NCBI RefSeq assembly: GCF_039543385.1
Contig: NZ_BAABJQ010000012.1
Span: forward strand, 124,001-188,000
Length of the DNA stretch: 64,000 nucleotides
DNA from: Rugosimonospora acidiphila
Lineage (GTDB): Bacteria; Actinomycetota; Actinomycetes; Mycobacteriales; Micromonosporaceae
Reading direction: 5' to 3'
Positions 7,472 through 16,314 of this stretch are shown piece after piece. The notes under the pieces were generated by a model. It was not told the DNA's origin and searched no databases. It saw nothing but the letters and a program-made list of their open reading frames with translations. The translations under genes and the position numbers were made by a program. How positions within the stretch are numbered: position 1 is the stretch's first letter; each line of letters starts with the position of its first letter.

Positions 7472-9028
7472 ATGAGCGTGTCAGCGGCGGCACCCGCCGC
7501 CCCGACCGCGATGCGCCCGCCCCGGACCCGGCTGGCGGTGATCGTCGCCGTTCTCGCGTTCTTCTGCATGGGTGCCGGCTGGGCGCTGGCCCTGCCGACC
7601 AACGGCACGTACGACGAGGGTGAGCACATCATCCGGGCGTACGGGGTGGCCACCGGGCAGATCTACGCCAGCCACGGCGAGCAGGACGTGCCGCGCAGCC
7701 TGCTGCCGCCCAACCGCGGCTGCACGTTGGTCAACCGGGCGAGCGCCGGCTGCCAGACCGCACCGCCGGCCGACCACACGCGGGTTCCGATGAAGACCGG
7801 CGCGGCCGGTTACAGCCCGCTGTACTACCTGCCGGTCGGCATACCGATGGTGATCAGCCCGGGCTACGGCGGGATCATCGTCGGCCGGCTGATCTCGGCG
7901 TTGATGTCCGCCCTGGTGCTGGGCGCCGCGGTGGGCATCGCCGTGTGGCTGCGTAACCGGCTGCTGGTGGCCGGGTTGGTCCTGGTCGCGACCCCGATGT
8001 TGATGAATCTCTCCGGCGCGATCAACCCCAATGGGCTGGAGATCAGCGCCGGCGCGCTGCTGTGGTGCGCCCTACTGGCGCTGCTACGTCCAGATCCGGA
8101 CAATCTGCCCAGCGAGACCGGAACGCACCGGCTGATCTGGATCGCCGGCGTCGGCTCGGCGCTGCTGATGACGATCCGGCACATGGGGCCGCTGCTGTTG
8201 CTCATCAGCCTGCTCGGCGCCGTGGTGATGGCCCGGCCGGGGCGGGTACGGGCGCTGGCCCGCCGTCGCGACATGTGGTGGGCCGCCGGCATTCTGTTCG
8301 TCCTCGGCCTACTGGCCGTGGCGTGGATTCTCACCTCCGGCGTCACGGACGTCACCCCGGTCGCCGCGTATGCCCGCCCGTACGGTTTCCTGCAGACCGC
8401 CAGATTGATACTCATCGAACGATTCCCGTTTTACCTGCAGCAGGTCGTCGGACAATTCAGCTATGGCGAGACCAGCCTGCCCAGCTGGGTCATCACGGGC
8501 TGGTATCTGCCGATTGCGGCACTTGTGCTCCCCGCCCTCCTGTTCGCCGGCCGACGGTTCCGACTGGCGATGCTCGGGATTTTCTGTGCGTGTCTGGCGA
8601 TCCTGGTCGTACTCGAATTCTCGTTCATTCACACCGCCGGCTGGGCGGCTCAATCCAGGTACGTGATGCCCACCGGGGTGGGCCTGGTGCTCGCTGCCGC
8701 GTTCGTCCATCGCTGGCGGGCGGCGCTGGGTCCGGTGCCGACCGAGCGGATGGTCCAGATGGCGGTACTGGTGACCATTCCGCTGCAATGGTGGGCGTTG
8801 GCGACTGTCATGACTCGTTTTCAGATTGGCTCAAGCGGGCTGATTGATCCGTTCAGAGGCGGTTCTTGGCGACCTGTGGGAGGGCCCCTGCCAGCGCTCA
8901 CCACGGAAGTGGTTGGCTCAGTTACTCTGGGTGTGTTGGCATGGCGGTTGACCCGAAGTTCAGAAAGATCGGATCGCACCGTAAAAAGCGCGTATCTGGA
9001 CTCGACAGCCGTCCCTTCCACGCACTAA
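7472..9028 (+). CDS. DUF2142-family multispanning membrane protein
   Basis: This 518-residue integral membrane protein has a signal-anchor-like first helix (residues 20-42) and about ten further helices. The extracytoplasmic loop after helix 1 contains NGTYDEGEHIIRAYGV, and later segments have GAINPNGLEISAGALLW. This layout is typical of DUF2142 proteins, which resemble GT-C glycosyltransferases and sit in cell-surface polysaccharide clusters. The exact activity is unknown. GAGGGGG lies ten bases upstream of the ATG. The 3' third has more A/T-ending codons than the rest, perhaps a sign of patchwork origin. Confidence 0.75.
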   Translation: MSVSAAAPAAPTAMRPPRTRLAVIVAVLAFFCMGAGWALALPTNGTYDEGEHIIRAYGVATGQIYASHGEQDVPRSLLPPNRGCTLVNRASAGCQTAPPADHTRVPMKTGAAGYSPLYYLPVGIPMVISPGYGGIIVGRLISALMSALVLGAAVGIAVWLRNRLLVAGLVLVATPMLMNLSGAINPNGLEISAGALLWCALLALLRPDPDNLPSETGTHRLIWIAGVGSALLMTIRHMGPLLLLISLLGAVVMARPGRVRALARRRDMWWAAGILFVLGLLAVAWILTSGVTDVTPVAAYARPYGFLQTARLILIERFPFYLQQVVGQFSYGETSLPSWVITGWYLPIAALVLPALLFAGRRFRLAMLGIFCACLAILVVLEFSFIHTAGWAAQSRYVMPTGVGLVLAAAFVHRWRAALGPVPTERMVQMAVLVTIPLQWWALATVMTRFQIGSSGLIDPFRGGSWRPVGGPLPALTTEVVGSVTLGVLAWRLTRSSERSDRTVKSAYLDSTAVPSTH

Positions 9029-9255
9029 TGTCAGCCGGTCGACATCGCGCGAGTGGCCGGCCCATGGCACACTGGGGACACCGTGGATGAGTGCTTTCCC
9101 AGGTGGGGTGGCTCGCTAGCTAGTTGGCCAGCCCGCACCTCGCGGGACCAAGATGGGCCGACGGGTGGGCGACACGCCGGTCGGAAACGTGTCACGTTCT
9201 GGCCGGTGAGCGTGGTGACATGCGTACCATCGCGGCGCGGGAGGACACACGAACA

Positions 9256-10791
9256 GTGACGACGAGCCTCCATCCACCGGCCACCGAGCCGACCCGGAGA
9301 ACGATGACCGACACGCGTTACGGTGAGACCTTCGAGATCACGTCGAAGTCCAATGGCGTACCGCGCTCGGCATGGTTCCGGACCCGACGGCTGTCCACCT
9401 GGCACCGCGCGTACGCGGGGATTCTGCTGGTGTTGGACTGTGCCGGGGTCATCCTGGCCAATCTCACCGCAATCTCACTGCTGAACAAGGCCAACTCGGG
9501 CATCGCGCCGGTCTTGTTCAACCTGCTGGTCTACCTGCTGCTGCCGCTGGCATGGCTGATCGTGTTGTGGGGCAACGGCGCCTACGACCGGCGATACCTG
9601 GGCATAGGCACCGATGAGTTCAAACGGGTGTCCCGCGGCTCCCTGATGATGGCCGCGGTGGTCTCGTTCACCGCGTTCGCCGGCAAGGCCCAGCTGTCCC
9701 GGCTCTCGGTGGCGGTCGCGTTGGTGGGTGCGGCGGTCTACATCAGCATCCTGCGCTACATCGCCCGTCGGGTGCTCTACGTGGTCCGGCGCAAGGGTGT
9801 GGCCACGCACCGGGTGCTGCTGGTGGGCACCCTGCCGGAGGTGCTGGAGGTGCACACCGCGGTCAGCCGCAACCAGGGAGCCGGCCTGGTCCCGGTGGGT
9901 ATCCACGTCACCGAGGGGTACGCCTCCGCCCGCGAATCGGACACGCCGGTCCCGGTCTACTCGAACCGGGAGGTCGTGCCTCTGGTCCGGGAGATCGGTG
10001 CGGACACGGTGGCGGTGTGCGGAGCCGCCAGCACCGAGTCGGGCGAACTGCGCCGGCTGGCGTGGCAGTTGGAGGGCACCGGCGTCGACCTGATCGTGGC
10101 GCCGCAGCTGACCGACATCGCCGGGCCCCGGGTGCACATCCGGCCGGTCGAGGGCCTGCCGCTGCTGTACGTGGAAGAGCCGACTCTCTCCGGAGTGGCC
10201 TGGCTGTTCAAGACCCTGATGGACCGGGCGGTGGCCGCGGTCATGCTGCTCGTCCTGCTCCCGGTGCTGGCCGGGATCGGGATCGCGATCCGATCCTCGG
10301 ACAAGGGCCCGGTCTTCTTCCGGCAGCGCCGGGTGGGCCGGGAGGGCAAGACGTTCAAGGTGTGGAAGTTCCGCACCATGTACGTTGACGCCGAAGACCG
10401 CCTCGCCGCCCTGGTCGACCAGAACGAGAGCGACGGACTGCTCTTCAAGATCAAGAATGACCCCCGGGTCACCCCCGTCGGTCGGTTCCTGCGGGCCAGC
10501 TCGCTGGACGAGCTGCCCCAGCTGATCAACGTGCTGCTCGGCGAGATGTCGATGGTCGGGCCGAGGCCGCTGCCCGCCGAGGACGGCGACTTCCTGGGCG
10601 ATGTCCGCCGCCGGCTGCTGGTTCGGCCCGGAATGACCGGCCTGTGGCAGGTCTCCGGGCGGTCGGACCTCTCCTGGGACGACGCGGTACGGCTGGACCT
10701 GTACTACGTGGACAACTGGTCGCTCACGTTCGACCTGAACATCCTCTGGCGCACCATCGGCGTGGTGCTGGGCAGCAAGGGCGCCTACTGA
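9256..10791 (+). CDS. Polyprenyl-phosphate hexose-1-phosphate transferase (exopolysaccharide initiator)
   Basis: This protein of about 511 residues probably starts polysaccharide repeat-unit synthesis by moving a sugar-1-phosphate from a UDP-sugar to undecaprenyl phosphate at the inner membrane face. The N-terminal half has four hydrophobic helices and a Rossmann-like CoA_binding_3 domain (VLLVGTLPEVLEV). After a fifth helix the bacterial sugar-transferase domain follows, with PVFFRQRRVGREGK, KFRTMYVDAE, SSLDELPQLINVL, GEMSMVGPRP and PGMTGLWQVSGRS. All are hallmarks of WcaJ/EpsE-type enzymes. I chose the GTG at 9256 because GGGAGG lies about ten bases upstream. ATG 9220 and ATG 9304 are alternatives. 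Two strong hairpins follow the stop. Confidence 0.9.
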   Translation: MTTSLHPPATEPTRRTMTDTRYGETFEITSKSNGVPRSAWFRTRRLSTWHRAYAGILLVLDCAGVILANLTAISLLNKANSGIAPVLFNLLVYLLLPLAWLIVLWGNGAYDRRYLGIGTDEFKRVSRGSLMMAAVVSFTAFAGKAQLSRLSVAVALVGAAVYISILRYIARRVLYVVRRKGVATHRVLLVGTLPEVLEVHTAVSRNQGAGLVPVGIHVTEGYASARESDTPVPVYSNREVVPLVREIGADTVAVCGAASTESGELRRLAWQLEGTGVDLIVAPQLTDIAGPRVHIRPVEGLPLLYVEEPTLSGVAWLFKTLMDRAVAAVMLLVLLPVLAGIGIAIRSSDKGPVFFRQRRVGREGKTFKVWKFRTMYVDAEDRLAALVDQNESDGLLFKIKNDPRVTPVGRFLRASSLDELPQLINVLLGEMSMVGPRPLPAEDGDFLGDVRRRLLVRPGMTGLWQVSGRSDLSWDDAVRLDLYYVDNWSLTFDLNILWRTIGVVLGSKGAY

Positions 10792-10801
10792 TCGACGCGC
10801 C

Positions 10802-10825
10802 GTGGACCGCCGCACCGCGGTCCAC
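10802..10825 (+). terminator. Hairpin after the sugar-transferase gene
   Basis: The perfect 9-bp arms GTGGACCGC (10802-10810) and GCGGTCCAC (10817-10825) enclose a six-base loop, eleven bases after the stop codon. No T-tract follows, as is common in actinobacteria. Confidence 0.7.
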
Positions 10826-10838
10826 ACCGGTGGCTTGT

Positions 10839-10877
10839 GGCCGCCGCCCCTCCCGGAGTTCCGGAGGGACGGCGGCC
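10839..10877. terminator. Second, larger hairpin between convergent genes
   Basis: Arms 10839-10853 and 10863-10877 pair over 15 bp with one mismatch and a nine-base loop. The hairpin lies between the convergent sugar-transferase and long membrane-protein genes, so it can serve both. Confidence 0.6.
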
Positions 10878-10906
10878 CGCCGCGTTTCCGGGCCCGTCCC
10901 ACCCCG

Positions 10907-10951
10907 CCATCCCGGGCTCGGCCATCCCGGGCTCGGCCATCCCGGGCTCGG
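10907..10951. repeat. Three perfect 15-bp tandem repeats
   Basis: The unit CCATCCCGGGCTCGG occurs three times without a base change (10907-10921, 10922-10936, 10937-10951), ending four bases before the stop codon of the convergent minus-strand gene. Each unit carries a CCCGGG palindrome. Confidence 0.85.
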
Positions 10952-10954
10952 CCG

Positions 10955-13900
10955 TCACCGCCCCACGGCGTCGGGCCCCAGTGCCACGAGGCGGCGGACA
11001 TCCCAGATCCAGACCCCGTCCACGAAACGCGGCCGGAACCCGAACAGTTCGCTACCGGTCTCGTTCACGGCGTCGGTATGGAAGCCCGGCACCACGACCA
11101 CCACCGAGGCCCGCCAGAAGCGCAGGTCGGTCAGCGCGTTGTCCTGCTCCCGCGGCCCGACCTCCGGTATCCGGCCGTTCAGGGCGACACCGTCGAGCAG
11201 CAGGGTGGTGGCCCTCGGCGTGGGGCCGAACGCGCCGTTCGGCGCCAGGAAGTACCCGGCCGGAATGGCGAAGCCGACGTTCGTGATCGCCGACCAGCGC
11301 TGCGGTTCCAGCCGGCCGAGCGCGGCCGACGGGATCCCTACCAGTGAATGTTCATGGTCCGCGTACTGGTGCCAGGTGCCGTCGGTGATGAACGGCGGTA
11401 CCGGTGGCAGCGCGCTGGTGCGCAGCGGCACGGGTACCAGAGGTATCAGGACCGCGATCAGCGCGCCGTGCCAGACCAGGTTCCCCGGCCCGAGCGAGTC
11501 CCGGGCGTTGATCGTGGCGACCCGGTCGTACGCCAGCGCCAGCAGCACGGCGAGGACCGGCGCCACGTCCACCGCCACCCGGGTCGGCACCACCTGCCGG
11601 AACAGCGGCAGGTGCGCCACCAGATCCCAGGGGCCCTCGAAGGTGGTGCGGTGGCCCCCGATCGTCACCTCTGAGCCCAGCGAGAGCGCGGTCAGCACCA
11701 CCGCCACCACGCAGCCGGACAGATAGACCCGGCTGCGGCGCATGAGCCAGATCATGATGGCGAGCAAGACCAGCAGCGGCCAGCCGAAGAAGGCGTTCTG
11801 CTCGGAGATGTTCTGGGCCAGCCGGCCGACGACCGAGGGGCTGCCGGCCAGCGAACTGCTGGAGAACGAGGTGAAGGAGAGCAGGTCCGCCGGGTACGGG
11901 CGGGGACCCGCGGTGTTCGCCCCGGTACCGTGCTGCGGACCGCGGAACTCCACCCACAGCGGGTACGCCAGGAGCGCCCCGGAGACGACCACGGCCACCC
12001 CGAGGCTGCGCAGGAACGGCAGCGCGTCCCGAGGCACCACCGACGGCCGCATGGCGGCGTAGCTGAGCACGAAGACGATGAGCCCGAGGGCGACGATCAG
12101 CAGCACCTCTTCGTTGATGAACGTCTGCCAGGTGACCAGCAGCCCGAGCAGGATCCCGTTGCGCAGCGCGTGATCCCGTTCCCGCAGTCGGATGGTGCGC
12201 CAGACGATGAACGGCACCAGGAACTGCGCCACGATGTTCGGATGCCCGTACGAGTGGGAGATCATCGCCGGGGCGAAGCCGGCCAGCCCGCCGCCGACGC
12301 CGGCCGCCATCCGTGATCTGACCAGGTGTCGGGAGAGCACGTAGTACCAGGAGGTCGCGGTGGCGGCCAGCGCCAGCACGGCGAACACCACATAGGTGAC
12401 CGCGGACCCGAACAGCAGGGTGATCGGCGACAGCGGCACGCTGATGCCCAGCACCGAGGTGTTGGCGATCAGGTTCGCCCCGACCGGTGCGCCCAGCCGG
12501 GTGGTGAACAAGGGGTCGACGCGGGCGGTCACCACCCGGGCGCCGTACGCGAGTACCCACTGGAAGAACGTCTGGTCCGGGATGTTGGCCTGGACCTGGG
12601 TGCCCGGATCGGGCAGCAGCCGCTCCAGCACGTAGATGGCGCCGATCAGGTAGATGCCGGTCGCCAGGATGTCGGCCCGCAGCCGGCGCCGCCGGAGGCC
12701 GGCCTCCGCGGACCGCCCGCGTGGCGCCCGCCGGCCGAACCGCCGGCCCGCCCACGGCCCGGTCGGCGGCTGGCTCCGGACCGTCCCCGCCCCGGCGTGC
12801 CTCCGATCCGGCTGCCCGGCCCCGACCTGCCCCGCCCCGGCCTGCCCGCCCCCGGTCTGCTGCCCGCCCCCGGCCTGTCCGGCCCGGCGCCGACCGCCGG
12901 CCCGGGTACCCGCGCGGCCCGCCTGGTGCACGCCCGCCGCGGCGCCGGCCGGTGTCCGCGCCCTCGCCCGGGCCCAGGACGCCCGGGCCGGCTCGTCCGC
13001 CCACACCGTCTGGGACGCCGGGTCCTCGCCCCCGCCCGGGCAGGGGTCGAGCCGCCCGCTCCCGTGCGGCTCGGTGGGCAGTGGCGGCTCCGCGCCGTCC
13101 CCGCCCCCACCACCCGGATCGCTACCTGGATCGCCGCCCGGACCCCCGGGCCCACCGCCCGGCCCGGCCGGCCGGTCGCCGCCCGGGGTGCCCGCCGAGC
13201 CGCCGTCCCGGGGGCCTGCGCGGTCGCCGTCCCGGCCGTCGCCCCCACGGTCGCCGTCGCCCCCGTCGCCCCCGGCGCCCCCGGCGCTCGCGTCGTCGCC
13301 GTGGTCCCCGTCCGGGGGGCCTCCGCCCCATCGGCCACCGGCTCGGCGTCCGCCCGCCCGGGAGGGGCTCGACGGGCCCCAGTCGGGGTGGCCGGAGTCG
13401 GTGGGGTCGGAGGGTGCCTTCAGCCAGTCGAAGGGCGAACCGGAGTCTTCCTGCTCGACCCTCTCGCGCCGGTCGGCGTCCTCCCAGTCCGGGCCCACCT
13501 CGTCCGGATCGGTCGGTCCCGGGTTCGCCGGGTCGTGGTCCGCCGGATCGTGGCGGGCCGAATTTTGGTCCGCCGGATCGTGGTCCGCCGGATCGTGGTC
13601 CGCCGGATCGTGGTCCGCCGGATCGTGGTCCGCCGGCTCCGGGCTTGGTCGGTCTGGGCTCGGCCTGTCCTGCCCCGGAGGTTCGGTGCCTGGCCGATCT
13701 TGCCCCGCCTGCTCGGGGCCCGGCCGGTCCGAGCTTGGCCCGCCGGGGGCCGGCCGGGGTTGCCCTGTCTGTTCGGGGCCCGGGCGATCAGCGTTCGTCG
13801 GGTCGTGCCACTCGCTGGGCGGGATCGTCTCGGTCGGGCCGTCCGAGTCCCAATCGGGTCGTTTGTCCGAGTCCGCCGGGGTATTCGAGCCGCCGCGAGG

Positions 13901-14092
13901 CGGGCTGCCGCCGCCCGCGCCGTCCTTCGCGTCACCGCCACGTCCGGAGCGGTCATTGGGCCCGTCACCGTCTGGCTCGGGCGGTTTGCGAATCTCGGCG
14001 TGCCGGGCGCGCCGGGCCGCCTCCCAGGCCTCACGGGCGTCCGCCCCGCGGTCCCGCTCTCCGCGTGGCTTGCGCCCGCTGTGCCCGTCCAC
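10955..14092 (-). CDS. Long membrane protein with about 470 disordered N-terminal residues (GT-C-like)
   Basis: This 1045-residue protein has two very different halves. Residues 1 to about 470 are low-complexity and rich in Asp, Gly, Pro and Arg, including a DPADH pentapeptide array (about 150-172) and long Gly/Asp runs, and are probably disordered. From about residue 475 there are ten to twelve helices followed by a C-terminal extracytoplasmic domain ending WIWDVRRLVALGPDAVGR. The membrane half resembles GT-C glycosyltransferase or DUF-type proteins of polysaccharide clusters, and a periplasmic Arg/His/Pro-rich loop (VEFRGPQHGTGAN) is visible. The frame is open from a GTG at 14092. No ATG occurs in the disordered half, so the start is uncertain. 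Homology to known enzymes could not be pinned down. Confidence 0.7.
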   Translation of the reverse strand: MDGHSGRKPRGERDRGADAREAWEAARRARHAEIRKPPEPDGDGPNDRSGRGGDAKDGAGGGSPPRGGSNTPADSDKRPDWDSDGPTETIPPSEWHDPTNADRPGPEQTGQPRPAPGGPSSDRPGPEQAGQDRPGTEPPGQDRPSPDRPSPEPADHDPADHDPADHDPADHDPADQNSARHDPADHDPANPGPTDPDEVGPDWEDADRRERVEQEDSGSPFDWLKAPSDPTDSGHPDWGPSSPSRAGGRRAGGRWGGGPPDGDHGDDASAGGAGGDGGDGDRGGDGRDGDRAGPRDGGSAGTPGGDRPAGPGGGPGGPGGDPGSDPGGGGGDGAEPPLPTEPHGSGRLDPCPGGGEDPASQTVWADEPARASWARARARTPAGAAAGVHQAGRAGTRAGGRRRAGQAGGGQQTGGGQAGAGQVGAGQPDRRHAGAGTVRSQPPTGPWAGRRFGRRAPRGRSAEAGLRRRRLRADILATGIYLIGAIYVLERLLPDPGTQVQANIPDQTFFQWVLAYGARVVTARVDPLFTTRLGAPVGANLIANTSVLGISVPLSPITLLFGSAVTYVVFAVLALAATATSWYYVLSRHLVRSRMAAGVGGGLAGFAPAMISHSYGHPNIVAQFLVPFIVWRTIRLRERDHALRNGILLGLLVTWQTFINEEVLLIVALGLIVFVLSYAAMRPSVVPRDALPFLRSLGVAVVVSGALLAYPLWVEFRGPQHGTGANTAGPRPYPADLLSFTSFSSSSLAGSPSVVGRLAQNISEQNAFFGWPLLVLLAIMIWLMRRSRVYLSGCVVAVVLTALSLGSEVTIGGHRTTFEGPWDLVAHLPLFRQVVPTRVAVDVAPVLAVLLALAYDRVATINARDSLGPGNLVWHGALIAVLIPLVPVPLRTSALPPVPPFITDGTWHQYADHEHSLVGIPSAALGRLEPQRWSAITNVGFAIPAGYFLAPNGAFGPTPRATTLLLDGVALNGRIPEVGPREQDNALTDLRFWRASVVVVVPGFHTDAVNETGSELFGFRPRFVDGVWIWDVRRLVALGPDAVGR
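13575..13634. repeat. 15-bp coding tandem repeat in the disordered half
   Basis: GGATCGTGGTCCGCC is repeated four times perfectly, with further degenerate copies on both sides (about 13530-13645). On the minus strand it encodes the alternating DPADH pentapeptides. Confidence 0.85.
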
Positions 14093-14163
14093 TCGCCTAA
14101 TTGCAACAAACCGTCAGGTCCCTGTCTGGACATCCGGCCACCTGACCGAAAGGATTGTCCGCC

Positions 14164-15549
14164 GTGAGGGCGAACCTCTCGGCCGCGCTCGCCGTGCTCG
14201 CGCTGCTCGCCGCGCTCGGCGCGACGGTCTACGGGGTCGCCCGGCTGCGCGCCCGGCGCGGGATCGCCACGGCCACCCAGCGGGCCACCTACGACGTCCT
14301 GCACACCGTGGGGCTGGCCGCCGAGCCGCTGCGGGCCGGGCTCTCCCCGCCCAGCGCCGGAAAGGCTGTCCGGCACCTGCGCGCCCTGATCGGCGCCGCC
14401 GGCCTCGCGATCACCGACCCGAGCCGGGTCCTGGCCTTCGACGGCATCGGTGAGCATCACCGGGACCAGGTGCTCGCGGCGGCGGCGAGGGCGGCCAGCT
14501 CGGGCCGTCCGGCGGTCCTGGCCGGCCGCGATCTGCCCTGCGACCTGCTGGACTGTCCGATCCGGGGGGCGGTGGTGGTGCCGCTGCGGGGCGGTGCGCT
14601 CGTCGCGCTCGCCGATGGGCCGCCCGCGCCCGGCTTCGTGCAGGCCACCCGGGAGACCGGCCGGTGGGTCGCCGCTCAGTTGGCCCTGGCCGAGTTGGAG
14701 ACCTCCCGGGCGCGGCTGGCCCGCGCCGAGGTACGCGCGCTGCGGGCGCAGATCAGCCCGCACTTCATCTACAACGCGCTGACCGCTATCGCATCGTTCG
14801 TCCGCACCGATCCGGAGCGCGCCCGCGAACTGATCCTCGAGTTCGCCGAGTTCACCCGGTACAGCTTCCGCGCGCACGGGGAGTTCACCACGCTCGCCGA
14901 GGAGCTGAGGTCGATCGACCGGTACCTGACGATCGAGCGGGCCCGCTTCGGCGAACGGCTGCAGGTGCGGCTGCAGATCGCGCCGGAGGTGCTGCCCGTG
15001 GGGCTGCCGTTCCTGTGCCTGCAGCCGCTGGTGGAAAACGCGGTCCGGCATGGGCTGTCGGCGAAGCCGGGAATGGGTACGGTCAGCATCGTCGCCCGTG
15101 ACGCGGGCACGGAGTGCCACATCACGGTTGAGGATGACGGGGTGGGGATGGAGCCTTCGGTGCTGACCGGGGACGGCGGGCGGGCTCTCGCCGGGGCCGC
15201 CGGTTCCGTCGCCTTCGGTTCCGAGGCGGTCGCCGGTTCCGGGGTCGCCGCCGGTGCCGAGGCGGCCGCCGGTTCTGAGATCGCGACCGGTTCTGAGATC
15301 GCGACCGGTTCCGGGGCGGCGGCTGTCTCCGGGGCCGCGGCTGTCTCCGGGGCCGCGGCTGGCTCCGGTGGCGGCGACGAGTCGGCGGACGCCGGGCAGC
15401 ATGTTGGCCTGTCCAATGTGGACGACCGGCTACGGGCCGCGTTTGGCGACCAGTTCGGGCTGGTGGTGGAGACGGCGCCCGGCGCGGGAACCAAGGTGAG
15501 CATGCGGGTGCCGAAGTTCCACCCGGGCGTACGGGCGGGACGGTCATGA
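14164..15549 (+). CDS. LytS/YehU-type sensor histidine kinase with an enlarged ATP lid
   Basis: This 461-residue kinase has one N-terminal helix (residues 3-24), a GAF-like segment (about 40-165), the His_kinase dimerisation helix ALRAQISPHFIYNAL with the phospho-acceptor His, and a HATPase_c domain (LQPLVENAVRHG, VEDDGVGM, GLSNVDDRL). It should phosphorylate the LytTR regulator encoded next, whose ATG overlaps its stop (ATGA). Between VEDDGVGM (about 322-329) and the G2 box (about 415) lie roughly 85 residues of Ala/Gly/Ser repeats. Most of this is an insertion in the ATP lid, built from duplicated 18-bp units. GTG 14164 was preferred over TTG 14155 because AAAGGA sits nine bases upstream. 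The symporter module downstream suggests control of organic-acid uptake. Confidence 0.9.
   Translation: MRANLSAALAVLALLAALGATVYGVARLRARRGIATATQRATYDVLHTVGLAAEPLRAGLSPPSAGKAVRHLRALIGAAGLAITDPSRVLAFDGIGEHHRDQVLAAAARAASSGRPAVLAGRDLPCDLLDCPIRGAVVVPLRGGALVALADGPPAPGFVQATRETGRWVAAQLALAELETSRARLARAEVRALRAQISPHFIYNALTAIASFVRTDPERARELILEFAEFTRYSFRAHGEFTTLAEELRSIDRYLTIERARFGERLQVRLQIAPEVLPVGLPFLCLQPLVENAVRHGLSAKPGMGTVSIVARDAGTECHITVEDDGVGMEPSVLTGDGGRALAGAAGSVAFGSEAVAGSGVAAGAEAAAGSEIATGSEIATGSGAAAVSGAAAVSGAAAGSGGGDESADAGQHVGLSNVDDRLRAAFGDQFGLVVETAPGAGTKVSMRVPKFHPGVRAGRS
15271..15354. repeat. Duplicated 18-bp units inside the kinase ATP lid
   Basis: One 18-bp unit starting GGTTCTGAGATC is present twice in tandem (15271-15288, 15289-15306). 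A second unit starting GCGGCTGTCTCC is also present twice (15319-15336, 15337-15354). Both keep the reading frame. Confidence 0.85.
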
Positions 15550-16304
15550 GCGGGCTGCGCGTGCTGGCCGTCGACGACGAGCCCCCGGCCCTGGACGAAC
15601 TGGCCTACCTGCTGCGCGCGGACTCACGGGTATCCACAGTGCACACCGCGCCGGACGCGACCGAGGCGCTACGGGTGCTGCGCGACGTCGAGGTGGACGC
15701 GGTGTTCCTGGACATCAGGATGCCGGGGCTGGACGGGATGGAGCTGGCCCGGGTGCTCGGCAGGTTTGCCAAGCCGCCGGCCGTCGTGTTCGTCACGGCG
15801 TACGACGACCGGGCGGTGGAGGCGTTCGAGCTGGCCGTCGCCGACTACATCCGCAAGCCGGTGCAGACCGAGCGGCTGGCCGAGTCGCTGCGCCGGGTGG
15901 CGGGGGCGCGCCTGGTGCCGGCGCATCCGGCCGTCGCCGGACGTCGTGAGCGATCCGACGATCCGACGATCCCGGTCGAGCTGGCCGGCGTCACCAAGTT
16001 GCTGCCCCGCTCGTCCGTGCGGTGGGTGGAGGCGCAGGGCGACTACGCCCGACTGCACACGGTGGAGGGCTCGCACCTGGTCCGGGTATCGCTGGCCACG
16101 CTCGCGGAGCGATGGGCGGACGCGGGGTTCGTCCGGATCCACCGCTCCTACCTGGTGCAGCTGCGGCTGATCTCGGAGCTGCGCCTGATCGGCGGGGCCT
16201 ACGTGGTCGCGATCGACGATCAGGAGCTGCCGGTGGCCCGCCGTCACACCCGCGAGCTCAAGGACCGCCTGGTGCGCGCCGCCAAGCAGAGCTGGAACCG
16301 CTGA
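15546..16304 (+). CDS. LytTR-family response regulator
   Basis: This 252-residue regulator has a receiver domain (residues 1-120) with the acidic pair DDE near the start, the phospho-acceptor Asp in AVFLDIRMPG, Thr in FVTAYDD and Lys in IRKPVQTE. A linker leads to a C-terminal LytTR DNA-binding domain (about 140-250) with VRWVEAQGDYARLHT and FVRIHRSYLVQL. It overlaps the kinase gene by four bases and should be its cognate partner. LytS/LytTR pairs next to sodium symporters often control pyruvate or acetate carriers (for example BtsSR). I infer the same here, with the symporter module at 17.1 kb as target. Confidence 0.93.
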   Translation: MSGLRVLAVDDEPPALDELAYLLRADSRVSTVHTAPDATEALRVLRDVEVDAVFLDIRMPGLDGMELARVLGRFAKPPAVVFVTAYDDRAVEAFELAVADYIRKPVQTERLAESLRRVAGARLVPAHPAVAGRRERSDDPTIPVELAGVTKLLPRSSVRWVEAQGDYARLHTVEGSHLVRVSLATLAERWADAGFVRIHRSYLVQLRLISELRLIGGAYVVAIDDQELPVARRHTRELKDRLVRAAKQSWNR

Positions 16305-16314
16305 CCCGGCCGCG

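Noticed and set aside
9029..9255. Possible riboswitch upstream of the sugar-transferase gene
   Set aside because: Some inverted segments exist, but I could not match any known riboswitch core, and the ribosome site is freely accessible.
12326..15402. Several 400-660-codon frames on both strands over the long membrane protein and kinase genes
   Set aside because: They are Arg/Pro/Gly shadows created by extreme GC and internal repeats. None has motifs, while the chosen frames contain helices and kinase boxes.
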